A stretch of DNA of 64,000 bases from Pseudomonas orientalis (GTDB lineage Bacteria; Pseudomonadota; Gammaproteobacteria; Pseudomonadales; Pseudomonadaceae): the NCBI RefSeq assembly GCF_022807995.1, contig NZ_CP094351.1, positions 1,705,001-1,769,000 of the forward strand. The letters run 5' to 3'. Numbering within the stretch: position 1 is the stretch's first letter; each line of letters begins with the position of its first letter. The translations under genes were made by a program, and so were the position numbers. Positions 16,604-25,024 of the stretch are shown here, piece after piece. The notes under the pieces were generated by a model. The model was not told the origin of the DNA and searched no databases. It saw only the letters and a program-made list of their open reading frames with translations.

Positions 16604-16756
16604 ATGTGGGAGGGGGCAAGGCCTGATGCCAGTATGTAGGAGCGAGCTTGCTCGCGAAAAACGTCAACGATAACGCGTGCTTCCTGAATGAACGCGGTGC
16701 CTGTGAGTTTTTCGCGAGCAAGCTCGCTCCTACAAAAAGCCTTCCCCTCCCACATT
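16603..16756. repeat. Outer REP pair, GTGGGAGGGG family, interrupted by another REPIN
   Basis: AATGTGGGAGGGG at 16603-16615 is answered by CCCCTCCCACATT at 16744-16756. Between them lies a complete copy of the other REP family (16635-16734), so the outer element appears to have been split by insertion. The inner GCTTGCCCCC portion typical of this family is missing. Confidence 0.75.
16635..16734. repeat. REPIN, AGCGAGCTTGCTCGCG family (copy 2), nested
   Basis: A full inverted pair of TGTAGGAGCGAGCTTGCTCG with a spacer similar to that at 32984 (AACGATAACGCG is shared). It lies inside the outer pair at 16603-16756, between the permease and hydrolase genes. Confidence 0.9.
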
Positions 16757-16761
16757 GGAAT

Positions 16762-17694
16762 TCAGCCGGCCTTGAGGGCTTTGCGCGGCATTGAGCACAC
16801 CTCATCCAGAAACTTCACCACGGTGCCCATGCACGCCTGGCGTTCTTCCACGTGGGGCATGTGGCTGGAGTCTTCGAACAGCGCCCAGCGCACGTCCGGG
16901 ATTTCGTCCAGGAACGGCTTGACCACCAGCGGCGTAGCCTCGTCGTGCCGACCGGAGATCACCAGGGTCGGCACGTTGATCGCAGGCAGGCGACCGATCA
17001 CGTTCCAGTCCTTCAAGCTGCCGATCACATGGAACTCCGTGGGGCCGCTCATGGCGTGGTACACCGTCGGGTCGGCATCGACCTGGGCGAAGGTGCGCGC
17101 CACTTCTTCCGGCCACGGGTTGACCCGGCACACGTGCTGGTCGTAGAAAACCCGAGAGGCGGCCTGGTATTCCGGGTCCTGGTAGGTACCGGCGGCTTCA
17201 TGCTTGAGCAAGGTTTCATGCACACCTTCGGGCAACAGCTTGCGCAGCCGATTGGCCTCGCTGACCCAGGTGCGCATGCACGTCGGTGAGTTGGCCGGGA
17301 TAAAGGCGCGCAGGCCCTTGGGCTGTAAAATCGCATGTTCGCTGCCGAGCATGCCGCCCCAGGATTGGCCGAGGATCGCGTAGTTGTCGCTGATTTGCAG
17401 GTGGTCGAGCAGGTTGTTCAACTCATTGAGGAACAGCTCGACGGTCCAGAACGAAGCCGGTTTTTCCGGCAGGTGCGTTGAGCGACCGTTGCCCAACTGG
17501 TCGTAGTGAATCACCGCATGGCCGCTGGCGGCCACGTCCTTGAACGCGTCGACGTAATCGTGGGTGCAGCCGGGGCCGCCATGGAGGATCACCAACGGGG
17601 TGCGGCCTGTGGCCAGCTCACCGGTGATGCGATACCACGTCTGATAGGCGCCGAAGGGGGCGTAGCCTTCGCGGACTTTGTCGATGAATTCCAT
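16762..17694 (-). CDS. pip: Proline-iminopeptidase-family alpha/beta hydrolase (peptidase S33)
   Basis: This 310-residue alpha/beta hydrolase has the oxyanion motif HGGPGC (38-43), the nucleophile elbow GQSWGG, the acid region SGRHDE, and the catalytic His in SSHMP. It resembles proline iminopeptidases and L-proline amide/amino-acid amide hydrolases, which remove N-terminal Pro or hydrolyse amino-acid amides. It lies directly downstream of the LuxR-type regulator on the same strand, with its own lux-box-like dyad at 17754-17775, and pairs with the second hydrolase at 18735. In related plant-responsive LuxR-solo loci this gene is the regulator's main target (pip/pipA). True substrate unknown. 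Confidence 0.85.
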   Translation of the reverse strand: MEFIDKVREGYAPFGAYQTWYRITGELATGRTPLVILHGGPGCTHDYVDAFKDVAASGHAVIHYDQLGNGRSTHLPEKPASFWTVELFLNELNNLLDHLQISDNYAILGQSWGGMLGSEHAILQPKGLRAFIPANSPTCMRTWVSEANRLRKLLPEGVHETLLKHEAAGTYQDPEYQAASRVFYDQHVCRVNPWPEEVARTFAQVDADPTVYHAMSGPTEFHVIGSLKDWNVIGRLPAINVPTLVISGRHDEATPLVVKPFLDEIPDVRWALFEDSSHMPHVEERQACMGTVVKFLDEVCSMPRKALKAG

Positions 17695-17753
17695 TTCGTA
17701 CCCTGCTCTGAAAAAAGGATCAGGGCTACGATAATCTGCACGCGACGTTTAGG

Positions 17754-17775
17754 TAACTAGCAAAACAGCTAGGTT
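17754..17775 (-). promoter_or_regulatory. lux-box-like dyad upstream of the pip gene
   Basis: Half-sites AACTAGC and GCTAGGTT surround a six-base centre; the right half GCTAGGTT is identical to that of the dyad at 18631-18652, and 14 of 22 positions match overall. It lies 59 bases upstream of the pip start and just beyond the regulator's stop, a good place for a dedicated pip promoter. Confidence 0.6.
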
Positions 17776-17786
17776 TTGCGTAAGGA

Positions 17787-18551
17787 TCAATCGTCGAGCA
17801 AGCGGTAATGCGTGGCGCGCACCACCGCCTGCACGCGGTTCTTGGCGCCCAGTTTGTGCATGGCCGATGCCAAATGCAGCGTGACCACCGCCAGCGAACG
17901 GGTCAATTGCGTGGCTATTTCGGCGGCCGTCAAGCCCTCGGCTGCCCATTTCAGGCACTCGCGCTCGCGTTTGGTCAGGTGGATATGCGGGTAGGTGCGC
18001 AACGCCTTGTTGAACAAAGGATAAGCCGCCTCCTGCAACGCGTGGCCGATCACGCTGAAGTCCGACAAGGTGTGCTGCGCCTCTTTCAATACCGTGCTCG
18101 CCTTACCGGTGCGCAGCCCGGTCAAAGAGGCGAAGCCGCCACGGGGCAGGTGGATCGGCACGCTGACGCCGCAGGTCAACTGTTGTTCATGCAGATAGGA
18201 CGAAACGGGGGCATGGCAGGGGTCGATGATCGTTTGCAGTGCAGTCTCGGCCTTTGGCTCATACGACCAGACAAACGGCGACACGCTGCGCAAGGCCAAG
18301 TGCTGCACCGGGTCGATCTGGTAGAACCCTTCGCTGCACCACAAGGCGTGCCAGTCGGCCGGCGTGTTGCGCAGTTCCAGCACCGAGGGCGTGATCAACG
18401 CGCCATTGAGGTCGATGGGCACCGGCGTGTAGTCGTACACCAGCGCATCGAAGCCCAACTGTTGGGCGAGGATAAACGTATTGTCCATCTGCTCGTCCAG
18501 GCTCCTGCCCGGCATCAGACGATTATTGAAGGCAGTTAGCTTGGCCAGCAT
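17787..18551 (-). CDS. LuxR-family solo regulator, PipR/PsoR/OryR type
   Basis: This 254-residue protein has an N-terminal autoinducer-binding domain and a C-terminal LuxR helix-turn-helix (LTKRERECLKWAAEGLTAAE, then IATQLTRSLAVVTLHLASAM). If the Asp of YQIDPV is taken as TraR D70, the conserved Trp57 is kept (DWHAL) but Tyr61 is Trp, a change typical of solos that sense plant compounds rather than homoserine lactones. No luxI gene is present. It sits between two iminopeptidase-like genes with an ABC peptide importer beyond, the PipR/PsoR layout. The ATG at 18551 has GGGAG eight bases upstream; an ATG at 18572 would add seven residues. Confidence 0.87.
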   Translation of the reverse strand: MLAKLTAFNNRLMPGRSLDEQMDNTFILAQQLGFDALVYDYTPVPIDLNGALITPSVLELRNTPADWHALWCSEGFYQIDPVQHLALRSVSPFVWSYEPKAETALQTIIDPCHAPVSSYLHEQQLTCGVSVPIHLPRGGFASLTGLRTGKASTVLKEAQHTLSDFSVIGHALQEAAYPLFNKALRTYPHIHLTKRERECLKWAAEGLTAAEIATQLTRSLAVVTLHLASAMHKLGAKNRVQAVVRATHYRLLDD

Positions 18552-18630
18552 CCGTTCTGCTCCCGAATTCATTTGAATCTCGACTTGCTGCAAGTAGAAT
18601 GCCACGCCCCGGCGAAGGACTGCCAGGCCA

Positions 18631-18652
18631 AACCTATAAGAAACGCTAGGTT
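18631..18652 (+). promoter_or_regulatory. lux-box-like dyad upstream of the hydrolase-ABC operon
   Basis: AACCTA-N10-TAGGTT is a perfect 6-bp dyad with the 20-bp core ACCTA-N10-TAGGT, the geometry of lux boxes (ACCTG-N10-CAGGT). It lies 82 bases upstream of the hydrolase start at 18735, between it and the divergent regulator gene. Confidence 0.65.
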
Positions 18653-18734
18653 ATGGACGCGCGGCATCCTCGGTAGTGTTGACGTGATAAACGGCCACTA
18701 CCTGCCAGGCCGATACAACACAAGGAATGTATGC

Positions 18735-19622
18735 ATGTGGCGTGAAATTGCCCCCGACCAGCAGTACAACGTGCAAGTCGACGGCCATAATCTCGTGGTC
18801 TACAGCTTTGGCGAAGGCGATGAGGTGCTGCTGTGCCTCAACGGCGGCCCGGGCCTGCCGTGTGACTATTTGCGCGACGCCCATGGCTGGCTCAAAGAGC
18901 ATAACCTGCGAGTGGTTGCATTCGACCAGCTTGGCACGGGCGCATCAGCCAGACCGAACGACGTTTCCCTGTGGGAAATTCGCCGTTATGTCGAAGAAGT
19001 CGAGACCGTGCGCCAGGCACTGGGCCTTGGCCCTGTGCACCTGCTCGGGCATTCCTGGGGCGGCTGGCTGGGCATCGAGTACGCCATTCACTACCCCGAT
19101 GCGCTGAAAAGCCTGATCCTCGAAAACACGGTTGGCGATATTCCCCACTTGTCCCAGGAACTTGAGCGTCTGCGCGGCGCCCTTGGCAGCGAAACCGTGG
19201 CCATGATGCAGCGCCACGAAGCCATGGGCTCGCTCGACCACCCGCAGTATCAAGCCGCAATCACCTTGCTCAACTATCGCCACGTGTGCCGCCTGGATGA
19301 CTGGCCGGAGCCGGTCAAACGCTCCCTCGGCGATTGGAACATGGGGCCTTACGAAACCATGCAAGGTCCCAACGAATTCCTCTATGTCGGCAACCTCAAG
19401 GACTGGAATCGCATCCCTGAAATGGCCGCGTTCAAGATGCCGATATTGATTACCACCGGCCAGCACGACGAACTAACCCCGGCCTGTGCCATGCGCATGA
19501 AGATGGCGGCCCGGCACGCCGAACTGCATGTATTTCCCAACAGCAGCCATATGCCGTTCTACGAAGAACCCCAGGCGTATTTCCCGGTGCTGCTGGACTT
19601 TCTCGCCCGTCACCGAGGCTGA
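18735..19622 (+). CDS. Second proline-iminopeptidase-like hydrolase (S33), first gene of the ABC operon
   Basis: This 295-residue alpha/beta hydrolase has NGGPGLPCDY (oxyanion region), GHSWGGWLG (nucleophile Ser), TTGQHDELTP (acid) and NSSHMPFYEE (His). It is clearly related to the hydrolase at 16762 but diverged, so the two probably cut different amide or dipeptide substrates. The ATG at 18735 has AAGGA eight bases upstream. It is followed after three bases by the ABC permease gene, so it heads the operon. In Pseudomonas sp. GM79 the PipR locus has a comparable peptidase gene (aapA) before an ABC importer; the likely role is hydrolysis of the imported amide-containing compound. Confidence 0.82.
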   Translation: MWREIAPDQQYNVQVDGHNLVVYSFGEGDEVLLCLNGGPGLPCDYLRDAHGWLKEHNLRVVAFDQLGTGASARPNDVSLWEIRRYVEEVETVRQALGLGPVHLLGHSWGGWLGIEYAIHYPDALKSLILENTVGDIPHLSQELERLRGALGSETVAMMQRHEAMGSLDHPQYQAAITLLNYRHVCRLDDWPEPVKRSLGDWNMGPYETMQGPNEFLYVGNLKDWNRIPEMAAFKMPILITTGQHDELTPACAMRMKMAARHAELHVFPNSSHMPFYEEPQAYFPVLLDFLARHRG

Positions 19623-19625
19623 CGC

Positions 19626-20573
19626 ATGAACCTGGCGCGCTACCGCTTCGTCCTGTCCCGGCCCCTGCAATTGTTGCCGGTGCTGTTGGGCATCAGCCTG
19701 ATCACCTTTGTGCTGGTGCGCTCGATCCCGGGCGATCCGGCGCGCGCGCTGCTGGGTTCGCGCAGTACGCCGGACGCGTTGCTGAAAATCCGCGCCCAGT
19801 ACGGCCTCGATGAGCCGCTGTGGCTGCAATATTTCTATTTCCTGAAGAACCTGCTCAAGGGCGACCTGGGCCAATCGCTGCTGTACAAGGTCGACGCCCT
19901 CAAGCTGATCGTCACGCGTATCGAACCGACGCTGGTGCTGGTGCTCGGCAGCGTGCTGCTGGCGCTGTTGATCGCGGTACCGCTGGCGACACTGGCGGCG
20001 CGCAATAAGGGCGGTTGGCCGGACAACCTGATCCGCGTCTTCACCACGGTCGGCCTGGGCATGCCGGCGTTCTGGCTGGGCCTGATGCTGATCCTGTTGC
20101 TCAGTGTGCGGTGGGGCCTGTTTCCGGTGTCAGGTTACGGTCGCACCTGGCTGGACAAGGCCCACCATATGGTCCTGCCGTGCCTGACCATTGCCCTGGC
20201 GCTGTCGGCGGTGCTGGTGCGTAATTTGCGCGCGAGCATGCTGGTGGAACTGCAGGCCGATCATGTCACCGCCGCACGGGCGCGGGGGCTGTCGGAAGCC
20301 GCCGTGTTCCGCCGTCATGTGGTGCCCAACTCCCTGGTGCCCGCGGTCAACCTGCTGGCTGTGAATATCGGCTGGCTGATCAGCGGCACGGTGGTCATCG
20401 AAAGCCTGTTTGCCATTCCCGGCATCGGCCAGTTGCTGGTGCGCGGTATTTTCACCCGCGACTACATGGTGGTACAGGGTGTGGCGATGGTGCTGGCCTG
20501 TGCGACGGTGCTGGTCAATTTCATTGCTGACGTGGTGACGGTGGCCCTCGACCCACGGGTGAAAATGCAATGA
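19626..20573 (+). CDS. ABC importer permease, DppB/OppB type
   Basis: This 315-residue inner-membrane permease has six predicted helices. The N-terminus (LQLLPVLLGISLITFVLV) and RSIPGDPARALLG are typical of DppB/OppB, as is the EAA loop region ARARGLSEAAVFRRHVVPNS that contacts the ATPase. It starts three bases after the hydrolase stop and overlaps the next permease by four bases, so translation is coupled. With the four following genes it forms a complete dipeptide/oligopeptide-class importer. The nearby hydrolases and LuxR regulator suggest a plant-derived peptide-like or amide ligand. Confidence 0.9.
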   Translation: MNLARYRFVLSRPLQLLPVLLGISLITFVLVRSIPGDPARALLGSRSTPDALLKIRAQYGLDEPLWLQYFYFLKNLLKGDLGQSLLYKVDALKLIVTRIEPTLVLVLGSVLLALLIAVPLATLAARNKGGWPDNLIRVFTTVGLGMPAFWLGLMLILLLSVRWGLFPVSGYGRTWLDKAHHMVLPCLTIALALSAVLVRNLRASMLVELQADHVTAARARGLSEAAVFRRHVVPNSLVPAVNLLAVNIGWLISGTVVIESLFAIPGIGQLLVRGIFTRDYMVVQGVAMVLACATVLVNFIADVVTVALDPRVKMQ

Positions 20574-21427
20574 ACAGCCGCCCATTGATAGCGCCCTGGC
20601 GTCTGCGCCTGCGCCTGGGTTTTCGCAACGGTCGGCTGACCGCCGCGTGGGGCCTGTTGATACTGCTTGCGTGGTTGACCCTGGCGCTGTTCGCGCCGTG
20701 GATCGCGCCTTACGACCCGATTGCGCAGAACACCGGTATGAGTCTGCTGGCGCCCGGTCTTGCGCACCCGTTCGGCACGGATAACTACGGCCGCGACGTG
20801 CTTTCACGAGTTATCTGGGGCGCGCGCATCGACCTGCAACTGGCGATTGTCGGGGTGATCTTCCCCTTCTTGATCGGCACCTTCATCGGCGCGGTTTCCG
20901 GTTATATCGGCGGGCGCCTGGACAGTGTATGCATGCGCGTGATCGACGTGGTGCTGGCGTTCCCGTTCCTGGTGTTGATGCTGGCGATCATGGCCATTCT
21001 CGGGCCTGGGCTGCAGAGCTTTTACATCGCCATGGCGCTGGTCGGCTGGGTCTCGTATGCGCGGTTGATCCGCTCGCAGATCCTGGTGCTCAAGGAGAGC
21101 GACTTTGCCCTGGCCGCCAGGAGCCTGGGGTTTGGTCATGGGCGCATTCTGTTCCGGCATTTGCTGCCCAACGCAATGTTTGGTTCGATCGTGTTTTCCA
21201 TGTCCGACGCGGTGCTGGTGCTGCTCAACGGTGCTGCGGTGAGCTACCTGGGCCTGGGCGTGCAGCCACCGACCGCCGAATGGGGCACGATGGTCGCCGA
21301 GGGCCAGGCTTTTATCACCACCGCCTGGTGGATTTGCACTTTCCCGGGGCTGGCCATCGTGACGTTGGCCATGGGCTTCAGCCTGCTGGCCGATGGTGTG
21401 GCGCAAGTCCTGGGGGATCGTTCATGA
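20570..21427 (+). CDS. ABC importer permease, DppC/OppC type
   Basis: This 285-residue permease has an N-terminal OppC region (WLTLALFAPWIAPYDPIAQN), the conserved HPFGTDNYGRDVLSRVIWGA motif, and the EAA loop AARSLGFGHGRILFRHLLPN. About six helices are predicted. It overlaps its neighbours by four bases on each side (ATGA), marking tight coupling within the importer operon. It pairs with the DppB-type protein to form the membrane channel. Confidence 0.9.
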   Translation: MNSRPLIAPWRLRLRLGFRNGRLTAAWGLLILLAWLTLALFAPWIAPYDPIAQNTGMSLLAPGLAHPFGTDNYGRDVLSRVIWGARIDLQLAIVGVIFPFLIGTFIGAVSGYIGGRLDSVCMRVIDVVLAFPFLVLMLAIMAILGPGLQSFYIAMALVGWVSYARLIRSQILVLKESDFALAARSLGFGHGRILFRHLLPNAMFGSIVFSMSDAVLVLLNGAAVSYLGLGVQPPTAEWGTMVAEGQAFITTAWWICTFPGLAIVTLAMGFSLLADGVAQVLGDRS

Positions 21428-22380
21428 GCCTGCTGCAAGTGCGCGACCTCAGCGTGATTGCCAATAACGCCGGGCACGCGCTGACCCTGGTCGACCGCGT
21501 GTCCTTCGACCTGGCCGAAGGCGAAATCCTGGGGGTGGTCGGTGAAAGCGGCTCGGGCAAGACCCTGGCCTGTCGCGGCCTGATGCGCCTGCTGCCGTCG
21601 TCCAACCTGCGCGTGCAAGGCGGCTCGGTACACCTGGCCGGCCAGGACCTGTTGCGCCTGGATGAAGCCGGCATGCGCGCCGTCCGTGGCGGGCAGATGG
21701 GCATGATCTTCCAGAACCCCAGCAGTCACCTGGACCCGTTGATGCGTATCGGCGAGCAGATCGCCGAAGGCATCCGCCTGCATCAAGGCGCCTCGAAAAA
21801 AGACGCGCGCCTGCAGGCCATCGAGGTGCTGCGCCAAGTGGGTATTCCCGACCCGCAAGCGCGGGTCGACAACTATCCCCATGAGTTTTCCGGCGGCATG
21901 CGCCAGCGCGCGATGATTGCGGTGGCCCTGGGCTGCAACCCGAAGGTGCTGATCGCCGACGAACCCACCACGGCCCTGGATGTGACAGTGCAGGCGCAGA
22001 TCCTGCGGCTGTTGCTCGACCTTCGCGACAGGCGTGGCCTGTCGATCATCATGATCACCCACGACCTCGGCGTGGTGGCCCAAAGCTGCGACTCCATCGC
22101 GGTGATGTACGCCGGACGCCTGTGCGAACACGGCAGCAAATACGAACTGCTGGCCCAGCCACGGCATCCGTACACCGCCGGGTTGATCGATTGCCAGCCG
22201 GCCCACAGCAGCGGCCATGCGTTGTTGCGCACCATCCCCGGCCAGCCGCCGCTGCTCGACGCATTGCCCGGCGGTTGCCGCTTCAACCCCCGCTGCCCGC
22301 AGATAGGCGCCTTGTGTACCGAACTGTTGCCGGAAGGCGCGCGGGTTGCCTGTCACTATCCCTTGGGAGAACGCCCATGA
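21424..22380 (+). CDS. ABC importer ATP-binding protein, DppD/OppD type
   Basis: This 318-residue ATPase has Walker [10 protein letters not shown]-loop [10 protein letters not shown], signature FSGGMRQR, Walker [14 protein letters not shown] and switch His in MITHDLG. The C-terminal oligopeptide-transporter extension includes a Cys-rich stretch ([16 protein letters not shown]) that in OppD/DppD proteins can bind an iron-sulfur cluster. Four-base overlaps join it to both neighbours. It forms a heterodimer with the next ATPase to power import. Confidence 0.92.
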   Translation: MSLLQVRDLSVIANNAGHALTLVDRVSFDLAEGEILGVVGESGSGKTLACRGLMRLLPSSNLRVQGGSVHLAGQDLLRLDEAGMRAVRGGQMGMIFQNPSSHLDPLMRIGEQIAEGIRLHQGASKKDARLQAIEVLRQVGIPDPQARVDNYPHEFSGGMRQRAMIAVALGCNPKVLIADEPTTALDVTVQAQILRLLLDLRDRRGLSIIMITHDLGVVAQSCDSIAVMYAGRLCEHGSKYELLAQPRHPYTAGLIDCQPAHSSGHALLRTIPGQPPLLDALPGGCRFNPRCPQIGALCTELLPEGARVACHYPLGERP

Positions 22381-23396
22381 GCCTGTTGCAGATCAAGGAC
22401 CTGGAGGTGCGCTTCGCCGCGTCCGGCAGGGGCCTGTTCGGGTTGAACAAGCAGTGGGTGAGGGCGGTGAACGGGGTGTCGCTGAATCTGGCCGCCGGTG
22501 AAACCCTCGGGCTGGTGGGCGAGTCCGGCAGCGGTAAAAGCACATTGGGCCGGGCGATTTTGCACCTCAACCCGATCAGTGCCGGGCAAGTGTTATTCGA
22601 CGGTGTGGACATGGCCCAGGGCAGCGCTATCGATATTGCGCGGTTGCGCCACGAAACCGCGATGATCTTCCAGGACCCCTACGCCGCCCTGAACCCGCGT
22701 CACACCGTCGGCGATACACTTGCCGAAGTGTTGCGGGTGCAGCGCAAGGTTGCGCCGGAAAACATCCGCGCCCGTGTCGACGAACTGCTTGAGCTGGTTG
22801 GTCTGCGCCCTGAATTGGCCTCGCGCAAACCAGGCTCTTTCAGTGGTGGGCAATGCCAGCGCGTGGGGATCGCCCGGGCGCTGGCGGTGGAGCCGCGCCT
22901 GATCATCGCCGACGAATGCGTGGCGGCGCTGGATGTGTCGATCCAGGGCCAGATCATCAATCTGCTGCTGGAGCTGCAACAGCGCATGAACCTGGCGATC
23001 CTGTTTATCGCCCACGACCTGGCTATTGTGCGGCGCCTGTGCGACCGGGTGGCGGTGATGTACCTGGGCAGGATCGTCGAGGAGGGGCCGGTGGAGGCGG
23101 TGTTCACTGCGCCGCGTCATCCCTATACGGCGGCGTTGATCGAGGCGATTCCGCAGATCGACCCCCATCGTCCGTTACCTGCGCAGCCGCTGCCCGGCGA
23201 GCCACCAAGCCCGCTGAATTTGCCCACAGGTTGCGCGTTTCACCCGCGTTGCCGCTATGCCCAGGCCATGTGTTCCGTTGTATTGCCGCCCACCCATTCA
23301 CTGCACGAGCATCGATACAGTTGCGTGCTGGAACACCCTCTGACCCTTCCTGCCCATCATGAACAAGGAGTTATGACATGCAATCGCGCCATTTGA
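22377..23396 (+). CDS. ABC importer ATP-binding protein, DppF/OppF type
   Basis: This 339-residue ATPase has Walker A GESGSGKST, Q-loop FQDPYAALNP, and the C-terminal oligopeptide extension with a Cys motif (CAFHPRCRYAQAMC). Two consensus positions differ: the signature is FSGGQCQRVGIARAL, with Cys for Arg after SGGQ, and Walker B continues DECVAALDVS instead of the usual DEP(T/V)SALDVS. The catalytic Glu is kept. Its final codons overlap the start of the binding-protein gene at 23378 by 19 bases, so the last ~6 residues may be dispensable. Confidence 0.9.
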   Translation: MSLLQIKDLEVRFAASGRGLFGLNKQWVRAVNGVSLNLAAGETLGLVGESGSGKSTLGRAILHLNPISAGQVLFDGVDMAQGSAIDIARLRHETAMIFQDPYAALNPRHTVGDTLAEVLRVQRKVAPENIRARVDELLELVGLRPELASRKPGSFSGGQCQRVGIARALAVEPRLIIADECVAALDVSIQGQIINLLLELQQRMNLAILFIAHDLAIVRRLCDRVAVMYLGRIVEEGPVEAVFTAPRHPYTAALIEAIPQIDPHRPLPAQPLPGEPPSPLNLPTGCAFHPRCRYAQAMCSVVLPPTHSLHEHRYSCVLEHPLTLPAHHEQGVMTCNRAI

Positions 23397-24892
23397 AATT
23401 GCTCGCCGCCGCCACGCTGACCGCCTGGTCCCTCACTGCCGGCCTGGCTCAGGCGGCCGGCGTGCTGACCATCGGTTGCCGTGAAGACAGCACCACCTTT
23501 GACCCGATCAAAAGCGCGCAGAACCGCGATACCTGGGTATTTGCCAACGTCTATGACACTCTGGTGCGCGTGGACAACCTGGGCACCAAAATGGAACCGG
23601 GCCTGGCGCAAAGCTGGGAGATTTCCAAGGACGGCCTGACCTACACCTTCACACTGCGCGACGCGAAGTTCTCCGACGGCTCGCCGATTACCGCCAGCGA
23701 CGCGGCGTTCAGCCTGTTGCGCATTCGCGATAACAAGGCGTCTCTGTGGAGTGACCCGTTCAGCCTGATCGATACCGCCAAGGCCAGCGATGCGAAAACG
23801 TTGGTGGTCACCCTGAAAACCCCGGCGGTGGCGTTTCTCTCGCAACTGGCGTCGCCAACGGTGTCGATCCTGTCGGAAAAAGCCATGACGACAATGGGTG
23901 AAGACGCCTATTCGGAAAACCCGGTGACCTCCGGTGCCTTCACCGTGAACGAATGGCGCAGGGGCGACCGCGTGATCCTGAAGAAGAACCCGAACTTCTG
24001 GCAGGCCGGCAACGTCAGCCTGGACGGTGTGGAGTGGGTGTCGGTCACCGACGACAACACGCGCATGCGCATGGTGCAGAACAACGAGCTGGACACGGCG
24101 ATCTTCGTACCTTTCTCCCGCGTTGAAGAGCTGAAGAAAGACCCGAACGTGGTGATCCATGCCGACCCCTCCACCCGCGAAGACCACCTGCTGATCAACC
24201 ACGCCCATGGCCTGCTGGCCAAGCCGGAAGTGCGTGAAGCGCTGGACATGGCCATCGACAAACAATCGCTGGTGAAAACCGCCACTTACGGCCAAGGCAC
24301 CGTGGCGTATTCCTACATCCCGAAAGGCTCGCTTTACCACTACGCCAATAACCTGCAACGCCCGTATGACCCCACCGCGGCTAAAAAGCTGCTGGCCGAT
24401 GCAGGCGCCAAGGACCTCAAGCTCAATTATGTGGTCAACGCCGGCAACGAGGCCGACGAGCAGATTGCCGTGATCATCAAGGACCAACTGGCCAAAGTCG
24501 GCGTCACCGCCAACCTGCAAAAGGTCGACCCGACCCAGAGCTGGCAGATGCTGGTGGACGGTGAGTACGACATTTCGGTGATGTACTGGACCAACGACAT
24601 CCTCGACCCGGACCAGAAGACCACCTTCGTGCTGGGCCACGACACCAACCAGAATTACATGACCCGTTACAAGAACGACAAGGTCAAGGCCCTGGTGGCG
24701 CAGGCGCGCATCGAGGCCGACCCGGCCAAGCGTGAGCAGATGTATGTGGAGCTGCAGAAACTGGCGAAGCAGGATGTGAACTGGATCGACCTGTACTACA
24801 GCCCGTACATCAACATCTCACGCAAGAATGTGAGCAACTTCCTGCAGAACCCGTTGGGCCGCTTCACGCTCGAGGAAGTGGTGAAAAACTGA
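23378..24892 (+). CDS. Periplasmic substrate-binding protein, family 5 (DppA/OppA type)
   Basis: This 504-residue protein has a signal peptide (MQSRHLKLLAAATLTAWSLT, cleavage after AQA) and the family 5 solute-binding fold: FDPIKSAQNRDTWVFANVYD near the start, GLAQSWEISKDGLTYTFTLR, and a long second lobe. It is the last gene of the importer operon and sets its specificity. Relatives bind peptides, opines or other amides. The context (LuxR solo, two amidase/iminopeptidase-like hydrolases) suggests a plant-derived amide; the PipR-linked importer of Pseudomonas sp. GM79 takes up an ethanolamine-derived amide. A REPIN follows. Confidence 0.9.
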   Translation: MQSRHLKLLAAATLTAWSLTAGLAQAAGVLTIGCREDSTTFDPIKSAQNRDTWVFANVYDTLVRVDNLGTKMEPGLAQSWEISKDGLTYTFTLRDAKFSDGSPITASDAAFSLLRIRDNKASLWSDPFSLIDTAKASDAKTLVVTLKTPAVAFLSQLASPTVSILSEKAMTTMGEDAYSENPVTSGAFTVNEWRRGDRVILKKNPNFWQAGNVSLDGVEWVSVTDDNTRMRMVQNNELDTAIFVPFSRVEELKKDPNVVIHADPSTREDHLLINHAHGLLAKPEVREALDMAIDKQSLVKTATYGQGTVAYSYIPKGSLYHYANNLQRPYDPTAAKKLLADAGAKDLKLNYVVNAGNEADEQIAVIIKDQLAKVGVTANLQKVDPTQSWQMLVDGEYDISVMYWTNDILDPDQKTTFVLGHDTNQNYMTRYKNDKVKALVAQARIEADPAKREQMYVELQKLAKQDVNWIDLYYSPYINISRKNVSNFLQNPLGRFTLEEVVKN

Positions 24893-24910
24893 CGAGGGCT
24901 GAAATACCAA

Positions 24911-25000
24911 TGTGGGAGGGGGCTTGCCCCCGATAGCGGAGTGTCAGCCAACAGATTCATGGGCTGATCCACCGCAATCGGGGGCAAGCCCCCTCCCACA
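24911..25000. repeat. REPIN, GGGGGCTTGCCCCC family (copy 3)
   Basis: An inverted pair of TGTGGGAGGGGGCTTGCCCC with a spacer close to that of the copy at 14000. It lies between the convergent ABC operon and the yciK gene. Confidence 0.92.
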
Positions 25001-25024
25001 TTTTGCTTTAGGTTGTGTCAGGGG

